Shown piece by piece: positions 24,581 to 32,987 of a DNA stretch of 44,334 bases. How positions within the stretch are numbered: the stretch's first letter is position 1; each line of letters begins with the position of its first letter. The stretch is from Spirosoma sp. Lineage in GTDB: Bacteria > Bacteroidota > Bacteroidia > Cytophagales > Spirosomataceae. Made by a program: the position numbers and the translations under genes. The notes beneath the pieces are model-generated. The model was not told where the DNA came from. It did no database searches and saw nothing but the letters and a program-made list of their open reading frames with translations. Location: positions 1 through 44,334 of the forward strand of contig NZ_JAPLET010000012.1 in NCBI RefSeq assembly GCF_026391055.1, in the 5' to 3' direction.

Positions 24581-24588
24581 CAAAATTA
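24581..24588 (-). promoter_or_regulatory. Probable -7 element of the cyclophilin gene
   Basis: On the minus strand the sequence reads TAATTTTG, an exact TAnnTTTG match. It would start the transcript near 24576, giving a leader of about 18 bases. No well-spaced -33 TTG is visible. Confidence 0.4.
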
Positions 24589-24856
24589 AGAGGATTTCCT
24601 GTCAATAGCAGACAGGTACATTCCATCCGTTTACTTTAACAAAAAAGTTGTCATAACAATTTATTCTTTGAATAAGTCAATAATGTCGATTGGCTTTTTT
24701 GGAATAATCCAACTAAATTGCCTGATGGTTAGTTAGAAACGGTACTTCATCTCCTTTGACTTCTTGGATTTATGCAATTGTACATTGCTCTTCCTGCCCG
24801 ATTGAGTAATAGTATATGCGCAGTATTCGCTAATTTTTTGTTTTTGTTGGCTCATC
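24589..24856. other. Divergent intergenic region before the RND pump
   Basis: A 268-bp AT-rich stretch (about 299 bp from start codon to start codon) between the leftward cyclophilin and the rightward pump gene. It should hold the pump promoter, but I see no clean TTG-N20-TAnnTTTG match on the plus strand and no regulator gene, strong dyad or RNA gene. A short AT-rich run (CTAATTTTTTG) ends about 13 bp before the pump start codon. Nothing else recognisable. Confidence 0.4.
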
Positions 24857-27800
24857 ATGTGGATTGTACGCCTGGCGCTTGAAAAAAAATACACCATCGC
24901 TGTAATGGCGTTGCTCATTATGATTATGGGCGGGTTGGCTGTCATTCAAATGCCAACCGACATCTTTCCAAGAATCAATATTCCGGTCGTTTCGGTCATC
25001 TGGGGCTATACTGGTCTGTCGACTAACGAAATGGAGAAGATGATCACCAATTTCTCCGAAACCTCCCTTATCAATAACGTCAGCGACATTCAACGGCTCG
25101 AATCACAGACGTATAATGGTACCGCTGTTTTGAAAATATACTTTCAGCCAACGGTCAAGATTGAAGAAGCGCTGGCGCAGGTGACGGCTATTTCACAGAC
25201 AATTCTGGTGCGGATGCCACCCGGTACGCAACCACCGCTCATTGTACGCTATAATGCCACCGACGTACCGGTTCTCCAGCTTGGCCTTTCATCCGATAGC
25301 CTGACCGAAGCCCAGATTACCGACTATGCCCAAACGCGCGTTCGACCGCAAATCTCGACGGTGCCGGGAAGCCGTCTCTCACAGGGATTTGGCGGGAAGA
25401 GCCGCCAGATTGCGGTCGATCTGGACCCCGACCAGCTCGTGGCTTACAACGTCACGCCCGAAGAAGTAACCAATGCCGTTGCGGCCCAGAATTTAACCCT
25501 GCCCGGTGGTTCGCTCCGGCTGGCCGAACGGGAGTACAACATCCGCCTGAACTCCAAACCGGATGTGATCAATACCCTCAACGATATTCCCATTAAAATC
25601 ATTGGTGGTACCACCGTACACATGCGCGATGTGGCTAATGTGCACGACGGCGCGGCTGTTCAGTCCAATATTGTGAAGCAGGACGGCAGCAAAGGGGTGC
25701 TGATGCGGATCGTAAAAACGGGCAATGCATCGACGACCGAAATTGTCGATAAAATCAAAAACCAGATTTTGCCGACCGTACGCGCTGCCGCTCCATCGAA
25801 CCTTCGGGTCGAAGCCCTGTTCGATCAATCGGTATTTGTGCGGGCCTCTATTAAGGGGGTGCTGATAGAAGGGTTGATTGCGGCTTTGCTGACGGCCGGA
25901 CTTATTCTGCTGTTTCTGGGAAGCTGGCGCAGCACGCTTATTGTGGCCATTTCGATTCCGCTATCCATTCTGGCGTCGCTGATTGTGTTGTATCTGCTTG
26001 GCGAAACGCTCAATATTCAGACGCTGGGCGGACTGGCATTGGCCATCGGTATTCTGGTCGACGACGCCACCGTAACCATCGAGAATATTCACCGAAACGA
26101 AGAACTGGGATTGCCCCTGCGGCAGGCTATTCTGGAAGGGGCCCAGCAGATTGCTACCCCAACGCTGGTATCGACACTTACTATCTGTATCGTGTTTACG
26201 TCGGTGCTGTTTCTCGAAGGTCCGGCGCGTTTCCTATTCGGCCCTTTGGCCGAAGCGGTGGTATTTGCCATGCTGGCATCGTATATACTATCCCGTACGT
26301 TAGTACCCGCCCTGGCCGACCTGATGCTGCGTGGCGAAACGCAGCATAATCATGCGGGCGGTAAACGGCCCAATGCCTTTGCTCGCTTTTATAACCGTTT
26401 CAATGCGGGTTTCGACCGGTTTCAGGCGCGGTATATTCGGGCGCTGGAGTGGGTGCTGGCTAATCGGCGAACGGTGTTTGCTGTTTTTCTGGTCGTTGTG
26501 GTGTTTACGTTTATACTGCTTCCGTTCGTTGGCCGGGATTTCTTTCCGCAGGTGGATGGTGGGCAGATTAAACTGCACCTGCGTGCGCCGGTAGGGTCCA
26601 GGCTGGAATATACCGAGCAGATTGCCGCGCAAACCACCGAAATCGTTCGGGAGGTCATTCCGGAAGAAGAGGTAAGCTCGGTGATCAGCAACATTGGTCT
26701 GACGTCGGAGCGATATAACTTTTTCTTCTCGGATAACTCGACCGCCAGCTCGGCAGATGCTGAATTGCTTATCTCCCTGAGTGAAGATCGGAAGAACCCA
26801 ACCATCGATTATGTTCGCGAGCTTCGGTCCAAGCTGCGCGAGGAAATGCCGGATGTAACGTACTTTTTTCTGCCCGCCGATATCGTCAGCCAGATTTTGA
26901 ATTTTGGTCTGACGGCCGCCATCGACGTGCAGGTGTCGGGTTTCGACCGGGCAAATAACCTCAAAGTAGCCCGCGAACTGGAGCAAAAAATAGCGCAGGT
27001 GCCCGGTGCCGTGGATGTACACCTGCATCAGGTGCTTGATGCTCCCGAACTCTTTCTGTCGGTCGACCGGGAGCGGGCCGGACAACTGGGCCTGACCGAG
27101 CAGCGGGTGGCCACTAACCTCAATATTTCGCTGAGTGGCACCGGCCAGACCCGTCCCAACTTCTGGCCCGATCCAAATACGGGTTTCCCCTACATCATTG
27201 CTGTACAAACGCCACCCTACAAACTGGACTCGTACGACAAGTTGCTGCAAACCCCCGTCGCGGCTGGCCCGGCCGACCGGTCTACGCCCCAACTGCTGAG
27301 TAACGTAATGACCATGAAGCGCACCACGGCACCGGTCATCATCAACCGGGTCAATACCCAGCCGAGTTACGATGTGTATGCCTCGGTCGAGAAAACGGAC
27401 CTGGGTTCGGTAGCCAAAGCGCTGGAAGAAATCACGGCCGAATACAAAACACAACTCAAGCCCGGAAACGTCATCTCCATTCGCGGGCAGGTAGAGAGCA
27501 TGGAAAGCGCCTTTAGCCGACTGGGCCTGGGCATTGTCTTTGCGGCCTTGCTGGTGTATCTGCTCATGGTTGTCAACTTCCAGTCGTTCCGTTATCCATT
27601 CATTATTATCACTGCCCTGCCGGGTGCTTTGTGCGGCATGGTCTGGATGCTGTTCCTGACGGGTACAACGTTTAGTATTCCGTCGCTTATGGGAGCTATT
27701 ATGAGTGTAGGTGTAGCCACGGCCAACAGTATTCTGCTGGTCAGCTTTGCCAAAGACCACCTGCCTGAAGTGGGTGGTAACGCTTACGAAGCCGCCCTCG

Positions 27801-28015
27801 AAGCGGGTCGAACCCGCCTGCGCCCCATTATTATGACCGCTATTGCTATGATTATCGGTATGCTGCCGATGTCGCTGGGCCTAGGTGAAGGTGGGGAGCA
27901 GAACGCTCCGCTGGGCCGGGCGGTAATTGGCGGCCTGCTGCTGGCTACCTTTACCACACTCCTCTTTGTTCCTGTTGTATTCAGCTATCTGGCCCGCAAA
28001 CCCAAGTCTGCTTAA
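24857..28015 (+). CDS. RND efflux transporter, inner-membrane pump subunit
   Basis: 1052 residues, the normal length for an AcrB/HAE-type RND pump, with a helix at ~13-30, a porter region (~35-330), TM2-TM6, a second porter region (~560-870) and TM8-TM12. TM4 carries GLALAIGILVDDATVTIENIHRNEE with the proton-relay pair Asp402-Asp403. TM10 reads MSVGVATANSILLVSFAKD, so the lysine of AcrB (Lys940) is replaced by Ala (~956), as in a separate RND subfamily. It exports lipophilic compounds or metabolites from the periplasm or inner membrane using the proton gradient. It is first in the gene order pump, DUF952, adaptor, outer-membrane factor. No frameshift seen. Confidence 0.95.
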   Translation: MWIVRLALEKKYTIAVMALLIMIMGGLAVIQMPTDIFPRINIPVVSVIWGYTGLSTNEMEKMITNFSETSLINNVSDIQRLESQTYNGTAVLKIYFQPTVKIEEALAQVTAISQTILVRMPPGTQPPLIVRYNATDVPVLQLGLSSDSLTEAQITDYAQTRVRPQISTVPGSRLSQGFGGKSRQIAVDLDPDQLVAYNVTPEEVTNAVAAQNLTLPGGSLRLAEREYNIRLNSKPDVINTLNDIPIKIIGGTTVHMRDVANVHDGAAVQSNIVKQDGSKGVLMRIVKTGNASTTEIVDKIKNQILPTVRAAAPSNLRVEALFDQSVFVRASIKGVLIEGLIAALLTAGLILLFLGSWRSTLIVAISIPLSILASLIVLYLLGETLNIQTLGGLALAIGILVDDATVTIENIHRNEELGLPLRQAILEGAQQIATPTLVSTLTICIVFTSVLFLEGPARFLFGPLAEAVVFAMLASYILSRTLVPALADLMLRGETQHNHAGGKRPNAFARFYNRFNAGFDRFQARYIRALEWVLANRRTVFAVFLVVVVFTFILLPFVGRDFFPQVDGGQIKLHLRAPVGSRLEYTEQIAAQTTEIVREVIPEEEVSSVISNIGLTSERYNFFFSDNSTASSADAELLISLSEDRKNPTIDYVRELRSKLREEMPDVTYFFLPADIVSQILNFGLTAAIDVQVSGFDRANNLKVARELEQKIAQVPGAVDVHLHQVLDAPELFLSVDRERAGQLGLTEQRVATNLNISLSGTGQTRPNFWPDPNTGFPYIIAVQTPPYKLDSYDKLLQTPVAAGPADRSTPQLLSNVMTMKRTTAPVIINRVNTQPSYDVYASVEKTDLGSVAKALEEITAEYKTQLKPGNVISIRGQVESMESAFSRLGLGIVFAALLVYLLMVVNFQSFRYPFIIITALPGALCGMVWMLFLTGTTFSIPSLMGAIMSVGVATANSILLVSFAKDHLPEVGGNAYEAALEAGRTRLRPIIMTAIAMIIGMLPMSLGLGEGGEQNAPLGRAVIGGLLLATFTTLLFVPVVFSYLARKPKSA

Positions 28016-28311
28016 TGAACCTCATTTACCATATTGTTTCAGCCGCCGACTGGCAACAGCAGGAAAACACGTCTACCTACGAAGCGCCCAGCCTGCAAAC
28101 GGAAGGCTTCATTCATCTGTCTACCAAAGAACAGGTGGCAGGAACGCTAAGCCGCTATTATCAAGCCGTGCCCGATTTATTGCTGCTGCACATCGATACC
28201 AGCAAGCTGACCAGTGAACTGAAGTACGAACTGGCTACTAACAACGAAGCCTTTCCGCATCTCTACGGCCCACTTAACAACGAAGCCGTCGTCCATGTCG
28301 AAACTTTGTAA
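28015..28311 (+). CDS. DUF952 domain protein inside the efflux operon
   Basis: 98 residues starting on the last base of the pump stop (TAATG overlap). MNLIYHIVSAADWQQQ...YEAPSLQTEGFIHLSTKEQVAGTLSRYYQ...LLLLHIDTSKLTSELKYE...FPHLYGPLNNEAVVHVETL is the DUF952 pattern, with the conserved EGFIHLS and HLYGPL motifs. The fold resembles ADP-ribosyl-transferase-like proteins, but no activity is established. Its presence between pump and adaptor genes of an RND set is unusual. Translational coupling makes co-production with the pump likely, but a role in efflux is not shown. Confidence 0.9.
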   Translation: MNLIYHIVSAADWQQQENTSTYEAPSLQTEGFIHLSTKEQVAGTLSRYYQAVPDLLLLHIDTSKLTSELKYELATNNEAFPHLYGPLNNEAVVHVETL

Positions 28312-28400
28312 AATCAGACGAAGCCGTTGTTTTTCGGTATGACCCATAAAACGCGCCGTTTGTCTATCCAGAACCTGAATACACTAGTTAATCTTACTCC

Positions 28401-29501
28401 ATGAAAGCACTTCGCATCCTGATTCCTCTTTTGCTGTTGGTTGCCGTGTTCGTCTTTTTCGGTGTATTGCCCCGAATGCGTAATACGCAGGAACTGAAAG
28501 CGGCCGTTTCGGAGGAAAAGAGCCGTGACCCTATCGTGAACGCGGTGCCGCTCAAGCACTCGTCCGATACAACCGGGCTTACTTTGCCCGGCCAGATTCA
28601 GCCATTCCGGCAAACGCCCCTCTACGCCCGCACGCAGGGCTTTCTGCGACGGTGGTATGTCGACATTGGCGGACAGGTTAAACAGGGGCAGCTGCTGGCT
28701 ATCATCGACGTACCCGAACTGGACCAGGACATTGCCCGTGCCAAAGCCGATCTGCAACTGGCCCAAACTAACCTCGACCGTCTGCAAAGTGTGCAGTTGC
28801 CCGGTGCCATTGCCCGGCAGGATGTTGATACGCGCCGGTCGGCGGTGACGGTAGCGGAGGCCAATGTCGGCCGGTTGCAGGCGCTGAAAAATCTGCAGCA
28901 GATTCGGGCACCCTTTAGCGGAATCATCACCAGCCGGACGGCCGAAAACGGGACACTGGTATCGCCGGGAACGGGGCAGCCGCTGTTTACGCTCTCGGAA
29001 GTGGGCTCACTGCGGGTATTTGTCGATGTGCCGCAAACGTATTACCAGTACATGAAAATCGGGATGCCCGCTACGGTTACGATTCCTGAGCTGAAAAATC
29101 AGACCTTCCAGGGAAAAGTTATGCATACGTCGGGGGCCTTACGCAGCGATTCACGAACATTGCTGGCCGAAGTCGTAATTCCCAATGCCAAAGAAAGTTT
29201 ACCCGCCGGGCTGTATAGCCTGGTAAAGTTCGATATGATTGCCGCCCAGGCTCCCGTACTGATTCCGGCCAACGCCTTGCAGATAACACCCGATGGACCA
29301 CGGGTAGTAGTAGTCGATAGTGGTCAGCGGGTTCATTTTGTGCCGATCAAACTTGGTCGCGATTATGGCACAACGCTCGAAGCTGTGAGTGGCCTGACCG
29401 GGCAGGAGTTAGTTGTTACCAACCCAAACGACCGCTTGCGGGATGGTCAGAAAGTAAGGTTTCGGAAAGCCCCAGCCGAAAAAATCATAGTTCAACGATG
29501 A
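28401..29501 (+). CDS. RND efflux periplasmic adaptor (membrane fusion protein)
   Basis: 366 residues with an N-terminal membrane anchor (LRILIPLLLLVAVFVFFGV, ~4-22) in place of a lipobox. Next come the lipoyl half-motifs (TPLYARTQGFLRRWYVDIGGQVKQGQLLAIIDVPELDQ, ~74-111, and QIRAPFSGIITSRTAENGTLVSPG, ~168-191), an alpha-hairpin between them (~112-160), a beta-barrel (VFVDVPQTYYQYMKIGMPATVTI) and a C-terminal membrane-proximal domain. This is the HlyD/AcrA architecture linking pump to outer-membrane channel. It begins 89 bp after the DUF952 gene and overlaps the outer-membrane factor gene by 4 bp. Confidence 0.93.
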   Translation: MKALRILIPLLLLVAVFVFFGVLPRMRNTQELKAAVSEEKSRDPIVNAVPLKHSSDTTGLTLPGQIQPFRQTPLYARTQGFLRRWYVDIGGQVKQGQLLAIIDVPELDQDIARAKADLQLAQTNLDRLQSVQLPGAIARQDVDTRRSAVTVAEANVGRLQALKNLQQIRAPFSGIITSRTAENGTLVSPGTGQPLFTLSEVGSLRVFVDVPQTYYQYMKIGMPATVTIPELKNQTFQGKVMHTSGALRSDSRTLLAEVVIPNAKESLPAGLYSLVKFDMIAAQAPVLIPANALQITPDGPRVVVVDSGQRVHFVPIKLGRDYGTTLEAVSGLTGQELVVTNPNDRLRDGQKVRFRKAPAEKIIVQR

Positions 29502-30976
29502 TGAAATTGTTTCGTAGTGTATTCGTTTTAAGTCTTTTCGTCGCTCAGGTCAATGCGCAGACGACCCCGCTCAATGCGCCGGGCGGTTCGGTTACCATTC
29601 AGCCGGGCACCGGCCCGGCTAACTCGCCGGGAACAGTGCAGCCGCAGGTAGCAAGTCCAATGGGAAACGCCACACCAACCGTGTCGGCTATCGATCTGGT
29701 GCCAACGCTCACAACCAGTGGTTTTCGGCGGTTTGGCGACCCGATGCTGGAGTCATTGATTCAGGAGGGGCTGGACAATAGTCCCAATCTCCGGGCCGCG
29801 CTCAGCCGACTTGAGGAGTCACGAATCCGGGTTCGTATCGCGCAGTCCTTTTTATCGCCGTCGCTGCGGAGTTCGGCACTGGTTACGACCCAGAGTTTAT
29901 CGGAGCGACGTCCGCTTTCGGTACCCAATCAGGCCGATTTATTGCCCCGGTTTCAGTTGAATACATTTCAGTTGCTGCCCGTCGATGCCAGCTACGAGCT
30001 TGACTTGTTCAAACGGATTCGCAGCGGGATTGCCGTTGCCAACTTACAGGCGCAGGCCAGTGACGCCGATTTTCAGTCGTTCCGGCTTTCGCTGGCGTCA
30101 GACATTGCCCGCACCTACATGCTCATTCGCGGTAATGACGCAGAGCAGGGCGTTTTTCGCCGGAATATCCAGTCGAGAGATACCACTCTGTCCATTCTTC
30201 GTGAGCGTTTTCGGGTGGGGTTGATCAACCAGATCGACGTACAGCGGGCAGAAACCGACTACGCCGGTTTGCAGGTGACGCTCAAAGGGCTGGAACGCGC
30301 CCGCGTCGAGCTGGTTAACGGACTGGCTCAGCTTTGCGGGCAGGACCCGACTGCCTTCCAGGTGCCATCTGGTGCGTTGCCGCAAACAATTCCCACTTAT
30401 CCGTACGCCAGCGTTACGGCGGAACAGCTCCAGCGTCGGCCGGATCTGGTGCAATTTATCCGGCAAAACCAGATTGCGTCAGCGCAGGTAATTTTACAGC
30501 AGGCCAGCACCCAGCCACGCGTAACGCTGGTTGGCTCGGGCGGGGTGCTGGCAGGCAAAATAGGTAACTGGTTTACGCCCAGTGCCGCAACGTACCTTGT
30601 TGGTGTTAATGCGTCGGTACCGCTGTATGAAGGCCACCGCGCCCGCCAGAACATTGCCTTATCGAAACAGCAGACGCAGACCAATCAGCAGGTGTACCTA
30701 CAGGCACTTCAACTCGCCCAGCGCGATGCCGAAACCGCCCTCGATAACCTGACCATGCTTCGTCAGCAAATAGACTTACAGGGTCAAACAGTTGCTCTGG
30801 CCCGCCGAACGGAGCAGTATAACCGCGAATTGTACGTGCGTGGGCTGGCTACCTATCTGGAAGTGCTGGATGCGCAGCGGACCATTCTAACGACTGAACA
30901 GCAACTGGTGCAACTTCGCAGTCAGGAAGTTCAGTTTGCGGTAGCTTTGCTAAGAACCATAGGTGGAGACTTTTAA
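29498..30976 (+). CDS. RND efflux outer-membrane factor, TolC/OprM family
   Basis: 492 residues with a signal peptide (MMKLFRSVFVLSLFVAQVNAQ) and no Cys at the cleavage site, so it is not a lipoprotein, unlike OprM. A Gly/Pro/Thr-rich segment (~22-60) precedes the channel, then two TolC-type outer-membrane efflux repeats (~75-270 and ~290-490) with long helices such as LRAALSRLEESRIRVRIAQSFLSPSL and ETALDNLTMLRQQIDLQGQTVALARRTEQYNRELYVRGLATYLEVLDAQRTILTTEQQLVQLRSQ. Three copies would form the exit channel of the pump. It ends the operon; the 4-bp overlap with the adaptor implies coupled translation. A heptad-repeat element follows the stop. Confidence 0.93.
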   Translation: MMKLFRSVFVLSLFVAQVNAQTTPLNAPGGSVTIQPGTGPANSPGTVQPQVASPMGNATPTVSAIDLVPTLTTSGFRRFGDPMLESLIQEGLDNSPNLRAALSRLEESRIRVRIAQSFLSPSLRSSALVTTQSLSERRPLSVPNQADLLPRFQLNTFQLLPVDASYELDLFKRIRSGIAVANLQAQASDADFQSFRLSLASDIARTYMLIRGNDAEQGVFRRNIQSRDTTLSILRERFRVGLINQIDVQRAETDYAGLQVTLKGLERARVELVNGLAQLCGQDPTAFQVPSGALPQTIPTYPYASVTAEQLQRRPDLVQFIRQNQIASAQVILQQASTQPRVTLVGSGGVLAGKIGNWFTPSAATYLVGVNASVPLYEGHRARQNIALSKQQTQTNQQVYLQALQLAQRDAETALDNLTMLRQQIDLQGQTVALARRTEQYNRELYVRGLATYLEVLDAQRTILTTEQQLVQLRSQEVQFAVALLRTIGGDF

Positions 30977-31020
30977 GGAGGTGGGTGAGGGGGAAGTGTG
31001 AGATAAAGTTGGTTCACTCT

Positions 31021-31069
31021 ATGCCATATATCCTATATCATGCATCTTATATCCTACATCTCATACTTT
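31021..31069. repeat. Degenerate 7-bp tandem repeat after the efflux operon
   Basis: In 7-base steps the sequence reads ATGCCAT, ATATCCT, ATATCAT, GCATCTT, ATATCCT, ACATCTC, ATACTTT. The purine-rich stretch before it (30976-31007, with GTGAGGG and GTGAGAT) can pair weakly with its end. It resembles the locus at 8296-8384 in its period. Confidence 0.5.
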
Positions 31070-31154
31070 TTCTGTCCGCTGAATCGTAAATCAATCCAGT
31101 ACTTTATAAATCAAGTAGATAGTTACAACTTTGCTGCAAAATAACTCAGTGTCA

Positions 31155-32240
31155 ATGAATCATACGTATGTTGTTATCATGGCGGGAGGTGTCGGAACGC
31201 GATTCTGGCCTTTCAGCCGAACAAGCTATCCCAAGCAATTCCACGATGTACTCGGCACCGGCCGAACCCTGCTTCAACAGACTGCCGACCGATTTGATGG
31301 CGTTTGTCCACCCGAAAATATTTTTATCGTTACCAGCTCGCTCTATAAAGATCTTTGCCAGCAGCAGCTTCCTCAATTATCTGACGATCAGGTATTATGC
31401 GAGCCTGTGGCCCGAAACACCGCACCCTGCATCGCTTACGCCTGTTACAAAATTGCTCAGAAAGACCCGGAAGCTAACATTGTTGTAGCACCCGCCGACC
31501 ATATTATCCTGAAAGAAGAAGAGTTTAAACGGACGATTCAGACCGCTCTTGATGCAACTAAAGGGCATGATATTCTGGTAACTCTTGGCATTCAGCCAAG
31601 CCGCCCCGACACGGGTTATGGGTATATCCAGTACGTTGCGGAAGAGGGCGAATCCGTCGAAAAGTCAGCGCTACGGCGGGTAAAGACGTTCACCGAGAAA
31701 CCCCATCTGGAGCTTGCCCAGCAGTTTCTGGAAAGTGGTGAGTTTGTCTGGAATGCCGGTATTTTCGTTTGGAACGCCCAATCCATTATCAAGGCTTTCG
31801 AAGCGTATCTGCCCGAAGTTGCCGAGATTTTCGAAGAAGGAAACGAGGCTTATTATGCCGAACGGGAAAAAGCGTTTGTCGATAAAGCTTACTCACTCAC
31901 GCGCAGCATCTCTATTGACAACGGTATCATGGAGAAGGCCGGGAATGTGTACGTTGTGCTGAGTGACTTCGGCTGGTCGGATCTGGGCACCTGGAAATCA
32001 TTGTATGAAGTATCGGACAAGAACGACGACCTCAACGTGATCGACGGGCATATCATGTTGTACGATACCAAAAACTGCATCATAAAAACCCCGAAAGACC
32101 GGCTGGTAGTCGTTAACGGACTGGATGGCTATATTGTGGCAGAGTACGACAATGTACTCATGATTTGCCGTAAAGAGGAAGAACAGAAAGTCAAAAACTT
32201 TGTTGCCGACGCCAAAGAAAGGGGCATGGAGTTTGTATAA
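31155..32240 (+). CDS. manC: Mannose-1-phosphate guanylyltransferase
   Basis: 361 residues from ATG 31155 (MNHTYVVIMAGGVGTRFWPFSR); the in-frame start at 31131 adds eight residues. The nucleotide-binding signature GGVGTRFWPFSRTSYPKQF is followed by the guanylyl-transfer core (NTAPCIAYACYK, VVAPADHII, FTEKPHLELAQQFLESGEFVWNAGIFVWNAQSII). The C-terminal beta-helix-like part (DFGWSDLGTWKSLYEVSDKND...GYIVAEYDNVLMICRKEEEQKVK) lacks the phosphomannose-isomerase domain of the longer ManC/AlgA enzymes. It makes GDP-mannose from mannose-1-phosphate and GTP for glycan synthesis, a donor the nearby GT genes might need. It stands alone; a long palindrome follows the stop. Confidence 0.93.
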   Translation: MNHTYVVIMAGGVGTRFWPFSRTSYPKQFHDVLGTGRTLLQQTADRFDGVCPPENIFIVTSSLYKDLCQQQLPQLSDDQVLCEPVARNTAPCIAYACYKIAQKDPEANIVVAPADHIILKEEEFKRTIQTALDATKGHDILVTLGIQPSRPDTGYGYIQYVAEEGESVEKSALRRVKTFTEKPHLELAQQFLESGEFVWNAGIFVWNAQSIIKAFEAYLPEVAEIFEEGNEAYYAEREKAFVDKAYSLTRSISIDNGIMEKAGNVYVVLSDFGWSDLGTWKSLYEVSDKNDDLNVIDGHIMLYDTKNCIIKTPKDRLVVVNGLDGYIVAEYDNVLMICRKEEEQKVKNFVADAKERGMEFV

Positions 32241-32251
32241 AGTTTTTTGTT

Positions 32252-32336
32252 AAGTCTTTTCTGTCTTTCTGATGGAAGCGAAATTCCGATGCATACGTTG
32301 GTGTTTTGCTTCCGTCAGAAAGACAGAAAAGAACTT
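32252..32336. repeat. Long inverted repeat (~32-bp arms) after manC
   Basis: The left arm 32252-32283 (AAGTCTTTTCTGTCTTTCTG then GATGGAAGCGAAA) and right arm 32304-32336 (TTTTGCTTCCGTCAGAAAG...) are near-complementary with about three differences, around a 20-bp loop. It starts 11 bp after the manC stop and could act as a terminator, but the arms are far longer than needed. See findings for the REPIN-like group. Confidence 0.7.
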
Positions 32337-32410
32337 TTCAGGAAGGAGAAGCCGACGAAACAATGGGATTATGACTCTGTTCGTTAGCTTTATGATCCCT
32401 TAATTAGCCT

Positions 32411-32983
32411 GTGAGAAACGTTTTTTACCTGAGTCTGACCCTGTTGCTGGCCTGTCTTCTTATTGATTGTAAGAACAATGCAGCCAGCTTTTCACCCGGC
32501 CCCGGCGACCCTCGCCTTACGGGTACATGGCAACTCGTGGAGCGTTATTTTTCCAAAGATTCGACCAAGTCAATTCTGACGGTCAATCTCAATGTCCGGC
32601 ACGATACCATTCAGGTTACGGTGGGTGGCCAAACGGTACGGAAAGACACAACGATTACGAAGCTCGACACTATTTTTGTTCGACGCGACACCTCATTTTA
32701 TACGACCAAACGTTATCCGGCTGTTCCACCGCAAACGCTTACCTTCGGTGCTGATGGCCAGCTTGCCTCAAGTGGCACTGAAATGACTTATTACCGCTCT
32801 ATCAAGTACTTCAGAGTGGACACCACGTATCCCGACAGTCTGTTTGTTAATTTCTTTATCAGTACCAACGGAGCAAACACGCCATTTCAGCAGCGGTTTG
32901 TTGTGCAGCAGGATATGCTCATGCTGTTGTCGAACTGTAATCAGGCGCAGCCCTGTTATTCAAAATTCGTGCGGGTAAAGTGA
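32411..32983 (+). CDS. Lipoprotein of the lipocalin-like type
   Basis: 190 residues starting at GTG 32411 (MRNVFYLSLTLLLACLLIDCKNN). Signal peptide with lipobox LIDC, lipidated Cys at ~20. The mature part begins DPRLTGTWQLVERYF (~33-47), the common opening of lipocalin-like Bacteroidota lipoproteins, then alternating strands rich in Thr and Asp (TTITKLDTIFVRRDTSF). Two Cys near the end (LLSNCNQAQPCYS, ~175-181) may form a disulfide. The start could not be confirmed by a ribosome-binding site. It precedes the class A serine hydrolase by 4 bp, so they share a transcript. Function unknown. Confidence 0.72.
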   Translation: MRNVFYLSLTLLLACLLIDCKNNAASFSPGPGDPRLTGTWQLVERYFSKDSTKSILTVNLNVRHDTIQVTVGGQTVRKDTTITKLDTIFVRRDTSFYTTKRYPAVPPQTLTFGADGQLASSGTEMTYYRSIKYFRVDTTYPDSLFVNFFISTNGANTPFQQRFVVQQDMLMLLSNCNQAQPCYSKFVRVK

Positions 32984-32987
32984 GGAA

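Noticed and set aside
26300..27760. A long leftward open frame (486 codons) opposite the RND pump gene
   Set aside because: It lies wholly within the pump gene on the other strand; the protein is charged and without motifs, so it is a shadow.
30977..31154. CRISPR-like short repeats
   Set aside because: The 7-bp units are degenerate and lack unique spacers of constant length; they are tandem heptads.
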